From the NCBI GenBank assembly GCA_039583875.1, contig CM077166.1, forward strand, positions 93,156,094 through 93,220,093: a stretch of 64,000 nt of DNA. The letters are read 5' to 3'. Below the pieces are notes generated by a model that did no database searches, was not told the origin of the DNA, and was given only the letters and a program-made list of their open reading frames with translations. The position numbers and the translations under genes were made by a program. Of the stretch, positions 51,778-63,852 are shown piece after piece. Position 1 is the stretch's first letter. Every line of letters starts with the position of its first letter. Origin of the DNA: Platanthera guangdongensis. Lineage: Eukaryota; Streptophyta; Magnoliopsida; Asparagales; Orchidaceae.

Positions 51778-54700
51778 ATGGCCGTTTCTGTTGCTGTGCT
51801 CGCCGCCATGAAATTTGATGCCGGCTTTGTAACGCCCCGAAACTCAAAGGAGCAAAAGGGGAATAATTTGGGCCAGTTTGAGTTCTGGCTGCAGGCACAC
51901 GGCCTGGGACACGGGCGTGTCCCAGGGCGTGTCAAGCCTGTGTCGACACTAAGGCGTGAAGTCGACACTTTGGTCTCGACATTGTGTCGAGACCGGGCAC
52001 ACGGCCTGCGACACGGGCGTGTCGCAGGGCGTGTCGACCCGTGTCGACACTTAGCCGTGAAGTCGACACAGTGCTTTGAAGTTGTGTCGAGACACGGCAC
52101 ACGGCCTGCGACACGGGCGTGTCGCAGGGCGTGTCAACCCGTGTCGACACTCGTCCCGCGAAGTCGACACTTTGGTGTCGACAGTGTGTCGAGACCTGGC
52201 ACACGGCCTGCGACACGGGCGTGTCGCAGGGCGTGTCGACCCGTGTCGACACTTAGCCGCGAAGTGCCGAGACCTTGTACACGGCCTGGAGCCCAGGCGT
52301 GTCAAGGTGACACGGGCAAGGACACGGGCGTGTCCGAACCCGTGTCAGCGCTCGGGTTGGAAACGGGAGAAAATCATGGGGTACACGGCCAGATACACGG
52401 CCGTGTCAGTTGGAACACGGGCGTGTCAGATCGAACACGGGCGTGTTCGATGCCCGTGTGAGGTTCCAGGTGATTCGATTTTGACGGCGAATGAGGCACA
52501 CGGCCCTGGACACGGGCGTGTGCCAGGCCGTGTTCGGCCCAGATTGGGCATTTCAGTCCCGAATCGAAGCCGTTCATTTCTTTGACTGAGGATCCAATGG
52601 CTGGGGGTTGTTCCTGAAGGGATATACCCGGGTTTTGACTTAGAAAACCCTCACTTTTTCCACTTGTTATCTCTCCAAACCCTTGGAGAAAGAAAAGCTA
52701 AGGCAAGAAGAAGAGGAGCTAGATCCGCCATTGGAGGAGCTTCGGAGCTCCGAATCGCAAGCCGACTCCGGATCCACGGAGGCAACGCAAGTGCGGTGAT
52801 TTCCATCCGATTACTTTTCGATGGCGCCAAAGAGGACCGCAAGGGTAACGATCCTCATCTTGAGCATGAGTCGCTCTTTTCTTTGCATAGGAAGCCCGCT
52901 CTCGCGAGTTTGCGGAGAGTTGGAGGCGTTCCTTCGGGTAGATATGTGAAGTCCCCGTTGTTTAGCGTCCGTATGCGAGAACGGACATAGGCATTTTGGT
53001 TGAAGCCTACCCGGACATGTAGTTCGGATCGGTGATGTTGCATTGCATAAGGCCGGAGAAGACTCCGTGCTATTTGGTGTTTTTCGGGTTTTCTACGCGG
53101 TAGATTGCAGCAGGGAGCCTTGGGGACTAACCCAAAGGTGCACCCGGAAAACTGGGCGGACACGAGGTCTTGCCAACTTGGTGGCCTGAGAGCCAACTTG
53201 AACATAACGGGGTTATGTGACTTGTGTTAGAATGGGACTCGGTGAAAGTTTGACCCGCGCATATGGCTTAAATTGTCGTTGCGATGTGAGCACGGGTTAG
53301 ATGGAGCCGTACCCGCTCTATGTCGTTCGGGTTAGAGAGACCTAAAGTACATGGCACTCGCCGTTGGCATAGATGTGAGTCTTCGGTGGTCGATGGCTTA
53401 AATTGACGTGACCAATACCATGAAGACGAATTGCTCATAGGAATGGCCGTCCAAGTGGCGGTGGTGAGTCCGGAATGTTAATGGCTTAAATTGACGTAGC
53501 ATCGACCGGTTCACCGAGAATGTGCCCTGAGTGCACGGGACGTGTGGCCGTACGAGCCAACGTCTGTGATGAAATGGCTATGATTATATGCATTGCTCGC
53601 TTGTGCTAATGAAATGCAGGGAAGGAGCATCGCCGCCCCGGGTTGGGGGCGGGATCGTTATAATTTGGTCAGCATTGCTGACCGTTGCTTTGTTTGCCAC
53701 CGTGCGGTGGTTTGTTTGCTTGCAGGTGCAGCTGGACCAAGCGGTCAATAGCGGGCTAAAGCCCTTTTTGCGAAGCTGGCCCTCGAAGGCCCAAGTGGAA
53801 ATGTTTTATGTTTTCTTCATGTATGGCCGGCCTGCGAGCCGAGGTTTGGAAATCATGTAAAAGACAAGTGAAACATTTTGTAAGGCCTTAAGGCCGAATA
53901 TTTTGGGTATTTTTGTATACATTCCTATTGTCATGTTAGTGGACATTCATGCTTGTGCTGGGTTCTTGTTTTGCAACTTATAAACTGCTTCCGCTAGAAT
54001 GCTCTGTGTAGGACGTTGAGATTGGTTGGATGGTTTCCATAAGTAACCACCCGGTCTGTCTGTGGTATATGGCGTCGGGCCCCGGCCGGACCTACTGCTA
54101 TATGCTATGCGACGGATAGGGGGTGTTACAATTTGGTATCAGACTACTGGTTTTGGTCGGGCTTAAAGTGAATTCGTGGGCGAATTCTTTTTAAGGGGTG
54201 GTGAGCACATTGTGTGCGTCATCGTAATAACAGTAAAAAGAACCCATGAATGTCCACTTAGGAATGAAAATACTCGTGTTTGAGGAACCTGCGTGTTCCT
54301 ATAATTGCTGTTTGCAATTTATTTGGTCGCTTAACGGTGTTTTGTACCACTATAGGTGACCCGAAGTGGTGTTGGGCCGTCAGAACGCCGAGGTTCTGAG
54401 GCTAGTAGTGCACCAGAAGTTGCTCCCGCAACACCTTTGTCGGCTGAAAATATAAGATTGGTGGCTGAAGCGGTGTTGGCCGTGATCAATGCGCAGCCTG
54501 GGAGGCAAGCGCAGCAGCCAGCTCCTGTGATGGAGCAAGTACCTCTTCAAGAGGCGGAGCCGAGGAGGATGGAGCAAGTGGTTGTAGAACCAATAGTGCC
54601 CAGGAGGGCGACTGAGAGGCAGTTGAAGCATGTAATGAGCTTTAACCCTCCGTTATTCTCGGGGTTGGGAACCCCATCGCAGGCTGAAGACTGGCTCTCT

Positions 54701-57700
54701 AGGGTGAAGAGAGTCATGACAGCGACGGAGACGGAGGAGTGGCAGATGACCACCATTGCTACGTTCCTGTTGGACGGTGAAGCAAGGATGTGGTGGGAAG
54801 GCTTGGAGCTGCATCATCTGAGAGGAAGACAATTGATAGACGTTCCGATGGAAGAGTTCTCGGAATTGTTCTTAGCAAGATACCTCCCTTCTACTCAGAG
54901 GATTTCAATGGAGAATGAGTTCCTGAAGTTGGTGCAGGGTGAGCAAAGCGTGGATGAATATCTCCACGAGTTTACGCGGTTGAGTCGTTATGCGAGCTCT
55001 ACCATCATGGATGAGGAGCGCAAGACTAATCGTTTTTATGAAGGCTTGAGGGATGAGCTGAGACTATTACTGTCGGGGCCGATGACGCAGGGTTTCTTAA
55101 CCTTGGTCAATACTGCCCGGTCCTTGGAGAAGGACATGAAGAACGTGCAGGCGAAGAAAGGCTTGGTTGATAGAAAATCTGAGTTTAAAGTGCCGACTAC
55201 CTCAAAGTACGGCTATCGGAAGTCTTTCAAGAAGCCTAGGACTTCGGGTCCAGCTCCTTCTGGCGCTTCTGGGGCGACTACGAGTCGGACCCCGGGCGCG
55301 TGCTTTACTTGTGGCAAGACGGGGCATTTCGCCCGTGATTGTTGGAGCGGACGTCCTAAGTCCGAGAGGAGGCCGGGAGCCACTTATGAAGAGAAGGGAA
55401 AGGCGGTGGAGTCGACCGCATCCCACTATGCTCCAGCCCAACCAAGGGTCTACAATCTTGGCCAACAGGAGGCCATTAAACAAGCTGACGTGGTGACAGG
55501 TACGGTTTAATTTATAGCAAGTCAATTCCTTTATATGCTTGTTATGTATGTGTTACCTTACCACTGCTTGTTTAGGATTTCGTATTGATTTGTGAAAACC
55601 CGGCACGAGCACTCTTTGATACGGGAGCTTCACACTCCTTCTTGTCCGAAGGATTTATATCACGCATCGGAGTCCCTTCTTCGATGGCGAAGGACAAGTT
55701 GGATGTGTTGTTGCCCAATGGGTGTTCGATGCGAGCGGTTAGGATCTGCGAAGTTAAAGTTCGTATTGGAGAGCAGGAGTTTGACCTGCGGGCGTCCTTA
55801 CTTCCGTTGGTGGAGTTCGACGTCATATTTGGAATGGACTGGCTCTCGGAGCAGCAGGCCCATATAGATTGCGGTAGCAAGGAAGTAAAGCTGGGAGCAA
55901 GTCGTGAGACGACTTTTACGGGCTTAAAGGGGTCGAGCAAGACGTTGATGTCTGCTCTTCAGGTGGTGAAGGCGGTTCGTGCCGGAGCAGAACTGTTCTT
56001 TACACTAGTGGAGGTTGCAAAGCCAAAGCCCGCGATGGATTGTATTTCAGTGGTATCGGAATACCCTGATGTGTTCCCCGCAGATCTTCCTGGAGCCCCG
56101 CCTCAGCGGGAGATCGATTTTACGATCGAGCTAGTGCCAGGTGCAAAGCCTGTGTCACGATCTCCGTATCGGCTAGCGCCTAAGGAAATGGCGGAGCTGA
56201 AAGTTCAACTACAAGAGTTGTTGGAGCAAGGGTATGTGCGCCCGAGTTCTTCGCCTTGGAGCGCACCGGTCCTCTTTGTTAAGAAGAAGGACGGAAGCTT
56301 GAGGTTGTGTATTGATTATCGGGAGCTAAATAAGCTGACTGAGAAGAACAAGTATCCGATCCCCGGATTGATGATCTCTTTGATCAGTTAGTCGGGTCGA
56401 CGGTGTACTCGAAGTTAGATCTCAAGTCTGGGATACTATCAGCTGCGGATAAGGGAGAGTGATATCCCGAAGACAGCGTTTAGTACGAGATACGGGCATT
56501 ATGAGTTTACGGTCATGCCGTTTGGGCTGACTAATGCGCCGTCAGTATTTATGGATTTGATGAACAGGACGTTCAGGGAGTACTTGGACCATTTTGTGAT
56601 CGTCTTCATCGACGATATTTTGGTGTACTCGCAAAGTGAGGAGGATCACTTCAAGCATCTCCATTTGGTGTTGGAGACACTCAGGAGAAACCAGTTGTAT
56701 GCCAAGTTCTCGAAGTGCGAGTTTTGGCTATCCTCAGTAGCGTTCCTTGGGCATATAGTGAGTGGAGAGGGTATTGCGGTGGATCCGGCGAAGATTGTTG
56801 CGATACGGGAGTGGCCTGAGCTTGCTACGGTAGCAGAAGTCCGGAGCTTTTTGGGGCTTGCCGGTTATTATAGGCGCTTCGTAGAGAACTTCTCGCGGAT
56901 AGCGCTACCTCTCACTACTTTGACGAGGAAGGAGCATAAGTTCGTTTGGACGCCGGAGTGCGCGCGAGCTTTTGAGGAATTGAAGTGTCGGTTGACCACG
57001 GCGCCTGTGCTGAGTTCGCCGGTTGGGACCGAAGGCTATGAGATATATAGCGATGCTTCAGGCAGCGGTTTGGGTTGTGTGCTACTGCAGCACGGAAGCG
57101 TGATAGCTTATGGCTCGAGACAGCTAAAAGTGCACGAGAGGAATTATCCGGTCCACGACTTGGAGTTGGCGGCCGTGATTTTTGCCTTGAAGCTGTGGAG
57201 GCATTATTTGTACGGTGTGAAGATTGACATCTACACCGATCACAAGAGCCTAAAGTATCTAATTGATCAGAAAGATCTGAATATGCGGCAGCGTAGGTGG
57301 ATGGAGTTCCTGGGGGACTATACTTTCAAGATCCACTACGTGCCTGGCAAAGGGAATGCGGTTGCGGACGCGTTGAGTCGCCGAGCCCCAGCTCAAGCGA
57401 ATTGGCTATCAGTGCATGATGAGCGGTTGGTGCAGGAGCTGGAGGCGTTGGAGATTGTTTGTGTGGATAGACAATCTAGTGCTGAAGCAGTGCTGAATTG
57501 GACTGAAGTCCAATATGACCTGGCTGATCGGATTCGGCAGGCTTTGGATATGGATGCTCATATGAAGCAGTTCATGATAGAGGCTCTGGATGGGTCAAAT
57601 TCCCAATTCGTTGTGGAGGACGGATTGCTGTGGAAGGACGGTCGTTTGTGCGTCCCAAGTGTGGGCAATTTACGGGTGGAGTTGTTGTACGAGGCGCATC

Positions 57701-60700
57701 ATACCAAGTACTCGATTCACCCGGGGAGCACGAAGATGTACCGCGACGTCAAGAAACTATTTTGGTGGCCGGGTTTGAAAAAGGATGTGGCGCTATATGT
57801 AGCGAAGTGCCAAACCTGCGCCTTGGTAAAGGCGGAGTGCCAAAAGCCGGGAGGATTTCTTAAGTCCTTGCCTATTCCGGAGTGGAAATTCGACGACATC
57901 TCTATGGATTTTGTGCATGGTTTGCCAAGGTCGCAAAAGGGGAACGACGCCATTTGGGTGGTGGTCGATCGATTAACAAAGGTGTCGCATTTTATTCCGC
58001 ATAGGAAGGATGATCCGGTGGAGAAGCTGGCGAAGCTTTATGTGGATAACATAGTGCGGCTTCATGGTGTGCCCCGCAGCATCGTGAGTGACCGAGATGG
58101 GCGGTTCACGTCCAATGATTGGAGGCTGGTGCAGCAAATGTTGGGAACCAAGCTGAAGTTTAGCACAGCCTTCCATCCGCAAACGGATGGGCAGACCGAG
58201 AGGGTCAATAGAACGATGGAAGACATGCTTCGCATGTGTGTCTTGGACTTTGGAAAGCAATGGGAGGACCACCTTTATTTGGTGGAGTTCGCATACAACA
58301 ACAGCTACCAAGCAAGTATTCAGATGGCGCCTTTCGAGGCCCTATATGGTAGAAGATGTCGCACGCCGTTGTCTTGGTTAGAAACGGGCGAGTCGAAGTT
58401 GTATAAGCGATCGGAAGTGGATGATGCTACTTCGTTGGTGAGAACCATTCGGGAGAGGTTGCTTATCGCTCAGGACCGACAAGCAAAGTACTATAATGCC
58501 AAGCACAGGAACGTGGAGTTCGCTGTGGGCGATTATGTATACTTGAAGATCAAGCCGTTCAAGGGTGTCTCGCGGGTGCGGCGATTGAAAAAGCTAAGCC
58601 CGAGGTACCTTGGACCGTTCGAGGTTCTGGAGCGAGTAGGAGAAGCGGCCTATAGGTTGAAGCTTTCAGTGGAGCTAAGTGGTTTACACGATGTATTCCA
58701 TATTTCGGTGCTTCGGAAGGCGGTGCAAGAGCCTACGCAAGTGATCGCGGCCAATCAAGTGCCGGTGGATAGTGGGCTAACGACAAAAGTCAAGCCCGTG
58801 CGGATTGAGGACTCGGAGGTCAAGCGGCTACGCAATAAAGAGATCAGGATGGTCAAAGTCCGGTGGGACAATTGCGGTCGTGAGGAGCTCTCTTGGGAGC
58901 GAGAGCAGACGATGCTTGACGAATATCCGGAGTTGTTCCGCTCAGGTACAAATTTTAGTTTTGGTACATGTTTTTCCCTTTATGTAATTTCGTGGGCGAA
59001 ATTCTTTTAAGAGGGGTAGAGTTGTAACGCCCCGAAACTCAAAGGAGCAAAAGGGGAATAATTTGGGCCAGTTTGAGTTCTGGCTGCAGGCACACGGCCT
59101 GGGACACGGGCGTGTCCCAGGGCGTGTCAAGCCTGTGTCGACACTAAGGCGTGAAGTCGACACTTTGGTCTCGACATTGTGTCGAGACTGGGCACACGGC
59201 CTGCGACACGGGCGTGTCGCAGGGCGTGTCGACCCGTGTCGACACTTAGCCGTGAAGTCGACACAGTGCTTTGAAGTTGTGCCGAGACACGGCACACGGC
59301 CTGCGACACGGGCGTGTCGCAGGGCGTGTCAACCCGTGTCGACACTCGTCCCGCGAAGTCGACACTTTGGTGTCGACAGTGTGTCGAGACCTGGCACACG
59401 GCCTGCGACACGGGCGTGTCGCAGGGCGTGTCGACCCGTGTCGACACTTAGCCGCGAAGTGCCGAGACCTTGTACACGGCCTGGAGCCCAGGCGTGTCAA
59501 GGTGACACGGGCAAGGACACGGGCGTGTCCGAACCCGTGTCAGCGCTCGGGTTGGAAACGGGAGAAAATCATGGGGGTACACGGCCAGATACACGGCCGT
59601 GTCAGTTGGAACACGGGCGTGTCAGATCGAACACGGGCGTGTTCGATGCCCGTGTGAGGTTCCAGGTGATTTGATTTTGACGGCGAATGAGGCACACGGC
59701 CCTGGACACGGGCGTGTGCCAGGCCGTGTTCGGCCCAGATTGGGCATTTCAGTCCCGAATCGAAGCCGTTCATTTCTTTGACTGAGGATCCAATGGCTGG
59801 GGGTTGTTCCTGAAGGGATATACCCGGGTTTTGACTTAGAAAACCCTCACTTTTTCCACTTGTTATCTCTCCAAACCCTTGGAGAAAGAAAAGCTAAGGC
59901 AAGAAGAAGAGGAGCTAGATCCGCCATTGGAGGAGCTTCGGAGCTCCGAATCGCAAGCCGACTCCGGATCCACGGAGGCAACGCAAGTGCGGTGATATGT
60001 GACTTGTGTTAGAATGGGACTCGGTGAAAGTTTGACCCGCGCATATGGCTTAAATTGTCGTTGCGATGTGAGCACGGGTTAGATGGAGCCGTACCCGCTC
60101 TATGTCGTTCGGGTTAGAGAGACCTAAAGTACATGGCACTCGCCGTTGGCATAGATGTGAGTCTTCGGTGGTCGATGGCTTAAATTGACGTGACCAATAC
60201 CATGAAGACGAATTGCTCATAGGAATGGCCGTCCAAGTGGCGGTGGTGAGTCCGGAATGTTAATGGCTTAAATTGACGTAGCATCGACCGGTTCACCGAG
60301 AATGTGCCCTGAGTGCACGGGACGTGTGGCCGTACGAGCCAACGTCTGTGATGAAATGGCTATGATTATATGCATTGCTCGCTTGTGCTAATGAAATGCA
60401 GGGAAGGAGCATCGCCGCCCCGGGTTGGGGGCGGGATCGTTATAATTTGGTCAGCATTGCTGACCGTTGCTTTGTTTGCCACCGTGCGGTGGTTTGTTTG
60501 CTTGCAGGTGCAGCTGGACCAAGCGGTCAATAGCGGGCTAAAGCCCTTTTTGCAAAGCTGGCCCTCGAAGGCCCAAGTGGAAATGTTTTATGTTTTCTTC
60601 ATGTATGGCCGGCCTGCGAGCCGAGGTTTGGAAATCATGTAAAAGACAAGTGAAACATTTTGTAAGGCCTTAAGGCCGAATATTTTGGGTATTTTTGTAT

Positions 60701-63700
60701 ACATTCCTATTGTCATGTTAGTGGACATTCATGCTTGTGCTGGGTTCTTGTTTTGCAACTTATAAACTGCTTCCGCTAGAATGCTCTGTGTAGGACGTTG
60801 AGATTGGTTGGATGGTTTCCATAAGTAACCACCCGTTCTGTCTGTGGTATATGGCGTCGGGCCCCGGCCGGACCTACTGCTATATGCTATGCGACGGATA
60901 GGGGGTGTTACAGGCTTTGACATCGATTTCGATTCCTTCAACACAACCGATCAAATCTTCCAGGATATTCTCAGATTGTTCAAAGATCAGCAATTATCTG
61001 CCCTGATGACAACCAGAATCAAACTAGCATCTGATGAGATTAAAGAATGGGTATACACTGCCCACAACCTGGACAACAATACCATAGTTGGTTCCATTGG
61101 TGACACCCAGGTACCTATGACTCCTGCAGTATTGACAGAGGTTTTTGGTTTAAGGAATGGTGAAGATTCTGCTGACCTTTCTGGAGAAGAGTTTGCTGAT
61201 GTACTTGCCAGGATGGGTCATCCTGAGGGGAACCCTAGCAAGCTGTTTAAGAGGAACCTGTCTGTGGAATACAGGTTTATGGCTGATGTAGTATGCAAGG
61301 TTCTCTTGGCCAAGCATTCTGCTCATGACACAATCTCCAGATATCAGCTCTGCATTATGGGAGCTCTGGTAGATAGCAAAAGCCTGAACTGGGGAGAAGT
61401 ATTCTTTGATTTATTGAAGAAAAAGATCAACAAGACATTTGTGAACTTTGGAAGAATTCTGGGAATCTTCCTCCAGGCTAAGTGCCCTGCCCTGCTAGTC
61501 TCCTCTGGAGTGCACATCAATGCCTCCAAGAGACTCACCTGTGCCCTTTTTGGGAAATGGGACAGGCAAATCTCCAAGCCCAGCAGGCCCTCTTCTTCTG
61601 GCTCTTCAGGCACCAGGACTCTAAGAGTCACTCCACCCCAGGCCTCTGCCCCTACAGAGGACCTGTCTGCTAGTGCTGCTGCTTCTCCTCCTCCAAGCTC
61701 AACCCTACCTCCACTTCCATCCACCTCTCCAGCCACCTCCACAATTACCATCTCCAGCCCATCTCCAACATCTACTCCATCTCCAGCAACAATTTCCTCT
61801 CCACCAGCAAACCACCTCCATCCCCTTTTCTCCTATCCACCTCCAGATGTCACCTCATCCCCATCCCTTCCAACTTTCACTCTCCTGGATGACTCCTACA
61901 TGGATGATTCCCCCTCCTCTCCTCCAGATTTGCCATCCTCCTCCACATCTTTCCAAGACCTTCTCCACCAGATTCTTGATCAACCCACATTCACTCCCTC
62001 CATTTCCATCCATGTACCCTCTATCTCTACCATACCCTCTCCTGAGCCATCCCTTCCACCCTTCAGCCCTCCTCCTCCAGCTCCCTCAGCCATCCCTGTA
62101 CCCTCTACCTCTGCTCCCCTTGAGCATGTAGATCTCCCAGCCCTTGCTGATCAGTTGTATGAGCTCCTTGCACCTAGGCTCTCCCTTCTCATGGAGGCCT
62201 CTTTAGCTCCTCTACAACAATCCGTGGCAGCTCTTTCTGCCAGGCTGTCCTCTTTCTTTGCTCCTCTAGCAGCACCCCCAGCAGTGTGCCTTGATGCACA
62301 GGTATCTGCATCCAGGCAGGGGGAGATGCCCTATGAAGCTGTTGCTGCTGCTGCTGCCCCTGCTGTTTCTGCTGCTACTGCTGCTGCTTCTGCTTCTGCT
62401 ACTGCTGCCATTCCAATCATAGCAATAGACCTAAGGTCTCTGCTATCTATTTTTGACACTGCTTACTTCTGCTGCCTCCCAGAGCCATATCCTGTCCAGC
62501 CTCCAGAGGCTCTTGCTGCCCAGTCAGAAGATTTGTCCAGGGCTCTAGTGCCCTTCTCCTACTGTGACCCCAGAATCATCTCTGATTTTATTCAGTCAGT
62601 GACTGCTGCTGCTGCTGAAGACAATGTTGTGTCTACCTCTGAAGTTATATCTGCTGCTGCTGAGCCCTCATCTCAGGATGTTTTGATGACAGAGGCTGTT
62701 GATTTTGAGCCTGCTGTAGAAGTTGTTGTTTCTAAAGCTGCTGCTGTCTCTCCTGAAGTTGCTAGTGCTGTTTCTGAAGCAATATCTGTTGTAACTTCTG
62801 CTGCTTCAGTACCTATAGTTTCATCTACTGCTGCTCCTGTTGTTTCTCCTCCTGCTTCTGTATCTTCTGCCCCATCAGCTGCTGTTAAACTGAAAGAGGA
62901 TTTGATGAAACAACTTGATGCATTGTATGATGCACAAAGTTCTGAATCTGAGGATTATAATACTGCTTCTGATGACTCATCTGCCACAATTGCAAAGAAA
63001 AGAAAGGCAAGAAGTAAGGCCTTGAAGAGAGTTCCTCCTGCCAAAGTCAGAGATGACAATGATGTCCCTTATTACATCCTGCACAATTGCCCAATCTTTG
63101 AGCATTGGATGCAATTCTCTAAGAACCAGTTGAAGGCTATGAAAAATAAGAGGAAATATGAAAAAGATTCCACTCAGTTCAAGCACCTTCATCCTCCTCC
63201 ACCACCTCCACCTGATGTAGGTGCAGGTGGCAGCTCTGCAAGATCAGGCCCTGCTAGAAGCCAGGCTCCCTACCAACCTCATGCAAGAACTTATCAAAGG
63301 GAAAGCCAGTCTAGGGGGTCTTACTCTAGAAGGGGAGGATATAGGGGAAACCAAAGAGAAACTCAGGTTTACTCTAAAGGACACTCCAGGAAGCATCCTT
63401 ATTCTAGGGGAGGACATGTTCCATCAGACACATCTTCTGGTCCTTTTCCCTACAAGCTCAAAGATACAATGACTGCCAGGACCCCTCAAGAAACTACTTC
63501 CAACAGGTATGAGCCACCTGTTCCTTTTGAGGATCCTGAGAAAAATCCTATGGCTTGGACTGCAAGGATGAAAGAACTGGCTGCTTTGGATCAGATAAAG
63601 AAAGCAAAAGAACAAGGGCTAGACACTTCCAACATATCTACAATGTCAGAACAAAGGCAAAAAGAATTAGAGAGATATGCCTCCAGCAAATTTTTTGATG

Positions 63701-63852
63701 CAGACAGGTACATGGAGTTGCATCCAGCTGCAGTGGTTCCCAGGGCTTCAAAGCAAATTTATTTGGGTGCAGCTGATGATACCAGATCGAAACAACAAGC
63801 TTTAGATCCCAACAGAGAAATTAAAATGGTAAAAGGCAAAGAAAAGGAGTAA
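51778..63852 (+). CDS. ORF3 of element H, 994 aa when element G is skipped
   Basis: Starts at ATG 51778 ([16 protein letters not shown]), is interrupted at 51828 by element G, and resumes at 60918, reading open to TAA 63852 (2985 nt in all). The N-terminal about 230 residues form a globular domain ([39 protein letters not shown]) resembling the putative plant transposon domain (Transposase_32 type) and corresponding to ORF3 of D. Next come a long Pro/Ser-rich part, poly-Ala stretches from GCT repeats (about 62340-62410), a basic KKRKARSK motif (63000) and a C-terminal Arg/Gly/Ser/Tyr-rich tail that could bind RNA. There is no signal peptide or membrane anchor, so it does not look like an envelope protein. 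As it stands G inactivates it. Confidence 0.8.
51823..51827. other. Target-site duplication of element G, left copy (GGCTT)
   Basis: GGCTT before the LTR at 51828 and again at 60913-60917. Confidence 0.95.
51828..54130 (+). repeat. 5' LTR of element G, 2303 bp
   Basis: Ends identical to F's LTR. The U3 array (51890-52540) keeps the ACACGGGCGTGT hairpins but has GTCGACA/TGTCGAGA words where F has TCGTCGAG. TATA-like GATATACCC at 52621-52629. ATG mini-exon at 52821. Confidence 0.92.
51890..52540. repeat. Palindrome array in U3 of element G (5' LTR)
   Basis: About four ~100-bp units with paired variants CTGGGACACG-GG-CGTGTCCCAG and CTGCGACACG-GG-CGTGTCGCAG, plus GTGTCGACAC. Repeated at 59085-59735. 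Confidence 0.85.
52821..55510 (+). CDS. gag: gag of element G, with predicted LTR-located first exon
   Basis: The same arrangement as F, independently readable. Mini-exon 52821-52844 (MAPKRTAR) ends in AGG-GTAACG; acceptor CTATAG ends at 54355; exon 2 54356-55499; the unspliced frame continues to TAA 55510. The codon before 54356 is TAG, so direct initiation upstream is impossible. The Gag domain and the [14 protein letters not shown] knuckle (about 55301-55342) are intact. Conservation of donor, acceptor, phase and 1144-nt exon length in two copies supports splicing. A 76-nt intron (55500-55575) follows as in F. Confidence 0.8.
52845..54355 (+). other. Predicted intron 1 of G across the primer-binding site
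   Basis: 1511 nt, GTAACG...CTATAG, phase 0, including the primer site (54134-54143). Confidence 0.55.
54134..54187 (+). other. Primer-binding site and PPT-like hairpin of element G
   Basis: TGGTATCAGA at 54134-54143 (tRNA-Met type). Hairpin GAATTCG-TGGG-CGAATTC at 54170-54187, followed by AAGGGGTGGTGAG, mirrors the 3' hairpin at 58986-59003. Confidence 0.7.
55500..55575 (+). other. Predicted 76-nt intron between gag and pol of G
   Basis: GTACGG...GTTTAG, the same ends and length as in F. An extra base just after the acceptor (GATTTCGTATTG against GATTTGTAATG in F) puts the next codons out of frame in G. Confidence 0.6.
55576..59010 (+). pseudogene. pol: pol of element G (PR-RT-RNase H-IN-chromodomain), small frame lesions
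   Basis: Protease [10 protein letters not shown] (about 55618), RT FIDD (about 56605), RNase [12 protein letters not shown] and [10 protein letters not shown], integrase zinc region and DDE motifs (57690-58200) and a chromodomain-like end (58790-58925), as in F. The two F nonsense sites read TAT and CAA here. Lesions: an extra base after the acceptor (about 55581), a missing C at 56361-56364, and an extra base near 56430 that restores the frame about 70 nt later; the stretch between has a stop (56389-56391). From 56435 the frame is open to TAA 59010. Confidence 0.88.
58986..59022 (+). other. Hairpin and polypurine tract of element G
   Basis: AATTTCG-TGGG-CGAAATT hairpin, then AAGAGGGGTAGAGT before the 3' LTR. 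Confidence 0.75.
59023..60912 (+). repeat. 3' LTR of element G, 1890 bp, with 413-bp deletion
   Basis: Matches the 5' LTR except that the segment equivalent to about 52799-53211 is missing at 59996. The lost piece contains the ATG mini-exon and splice donor. A single shared T is the only junction homology seen. Confidence 0.92.
60913..60917. other. Target-site duplication of element G, right copy (GGCTT)
   Basis: GGCTT after the LTR end GTTACA; ORF3 of H resumes in frame. Confidence 0.95.

Larger units (their letters stand above)
51828..60912 (+). mobile_element. Element G: Tekay/Del-like chromovirus, same family as F
   Basis: LTRs 51828-54130 and 59023-60912, duplication GGCTT. Gag and pol are near-identical in protein to F. 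LTR copies differ at about six positions by eye outside a 413-bp deletion in the 3' LTR. It is inserted in ORF3 of H, same orientation. Confidence 0.93.
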
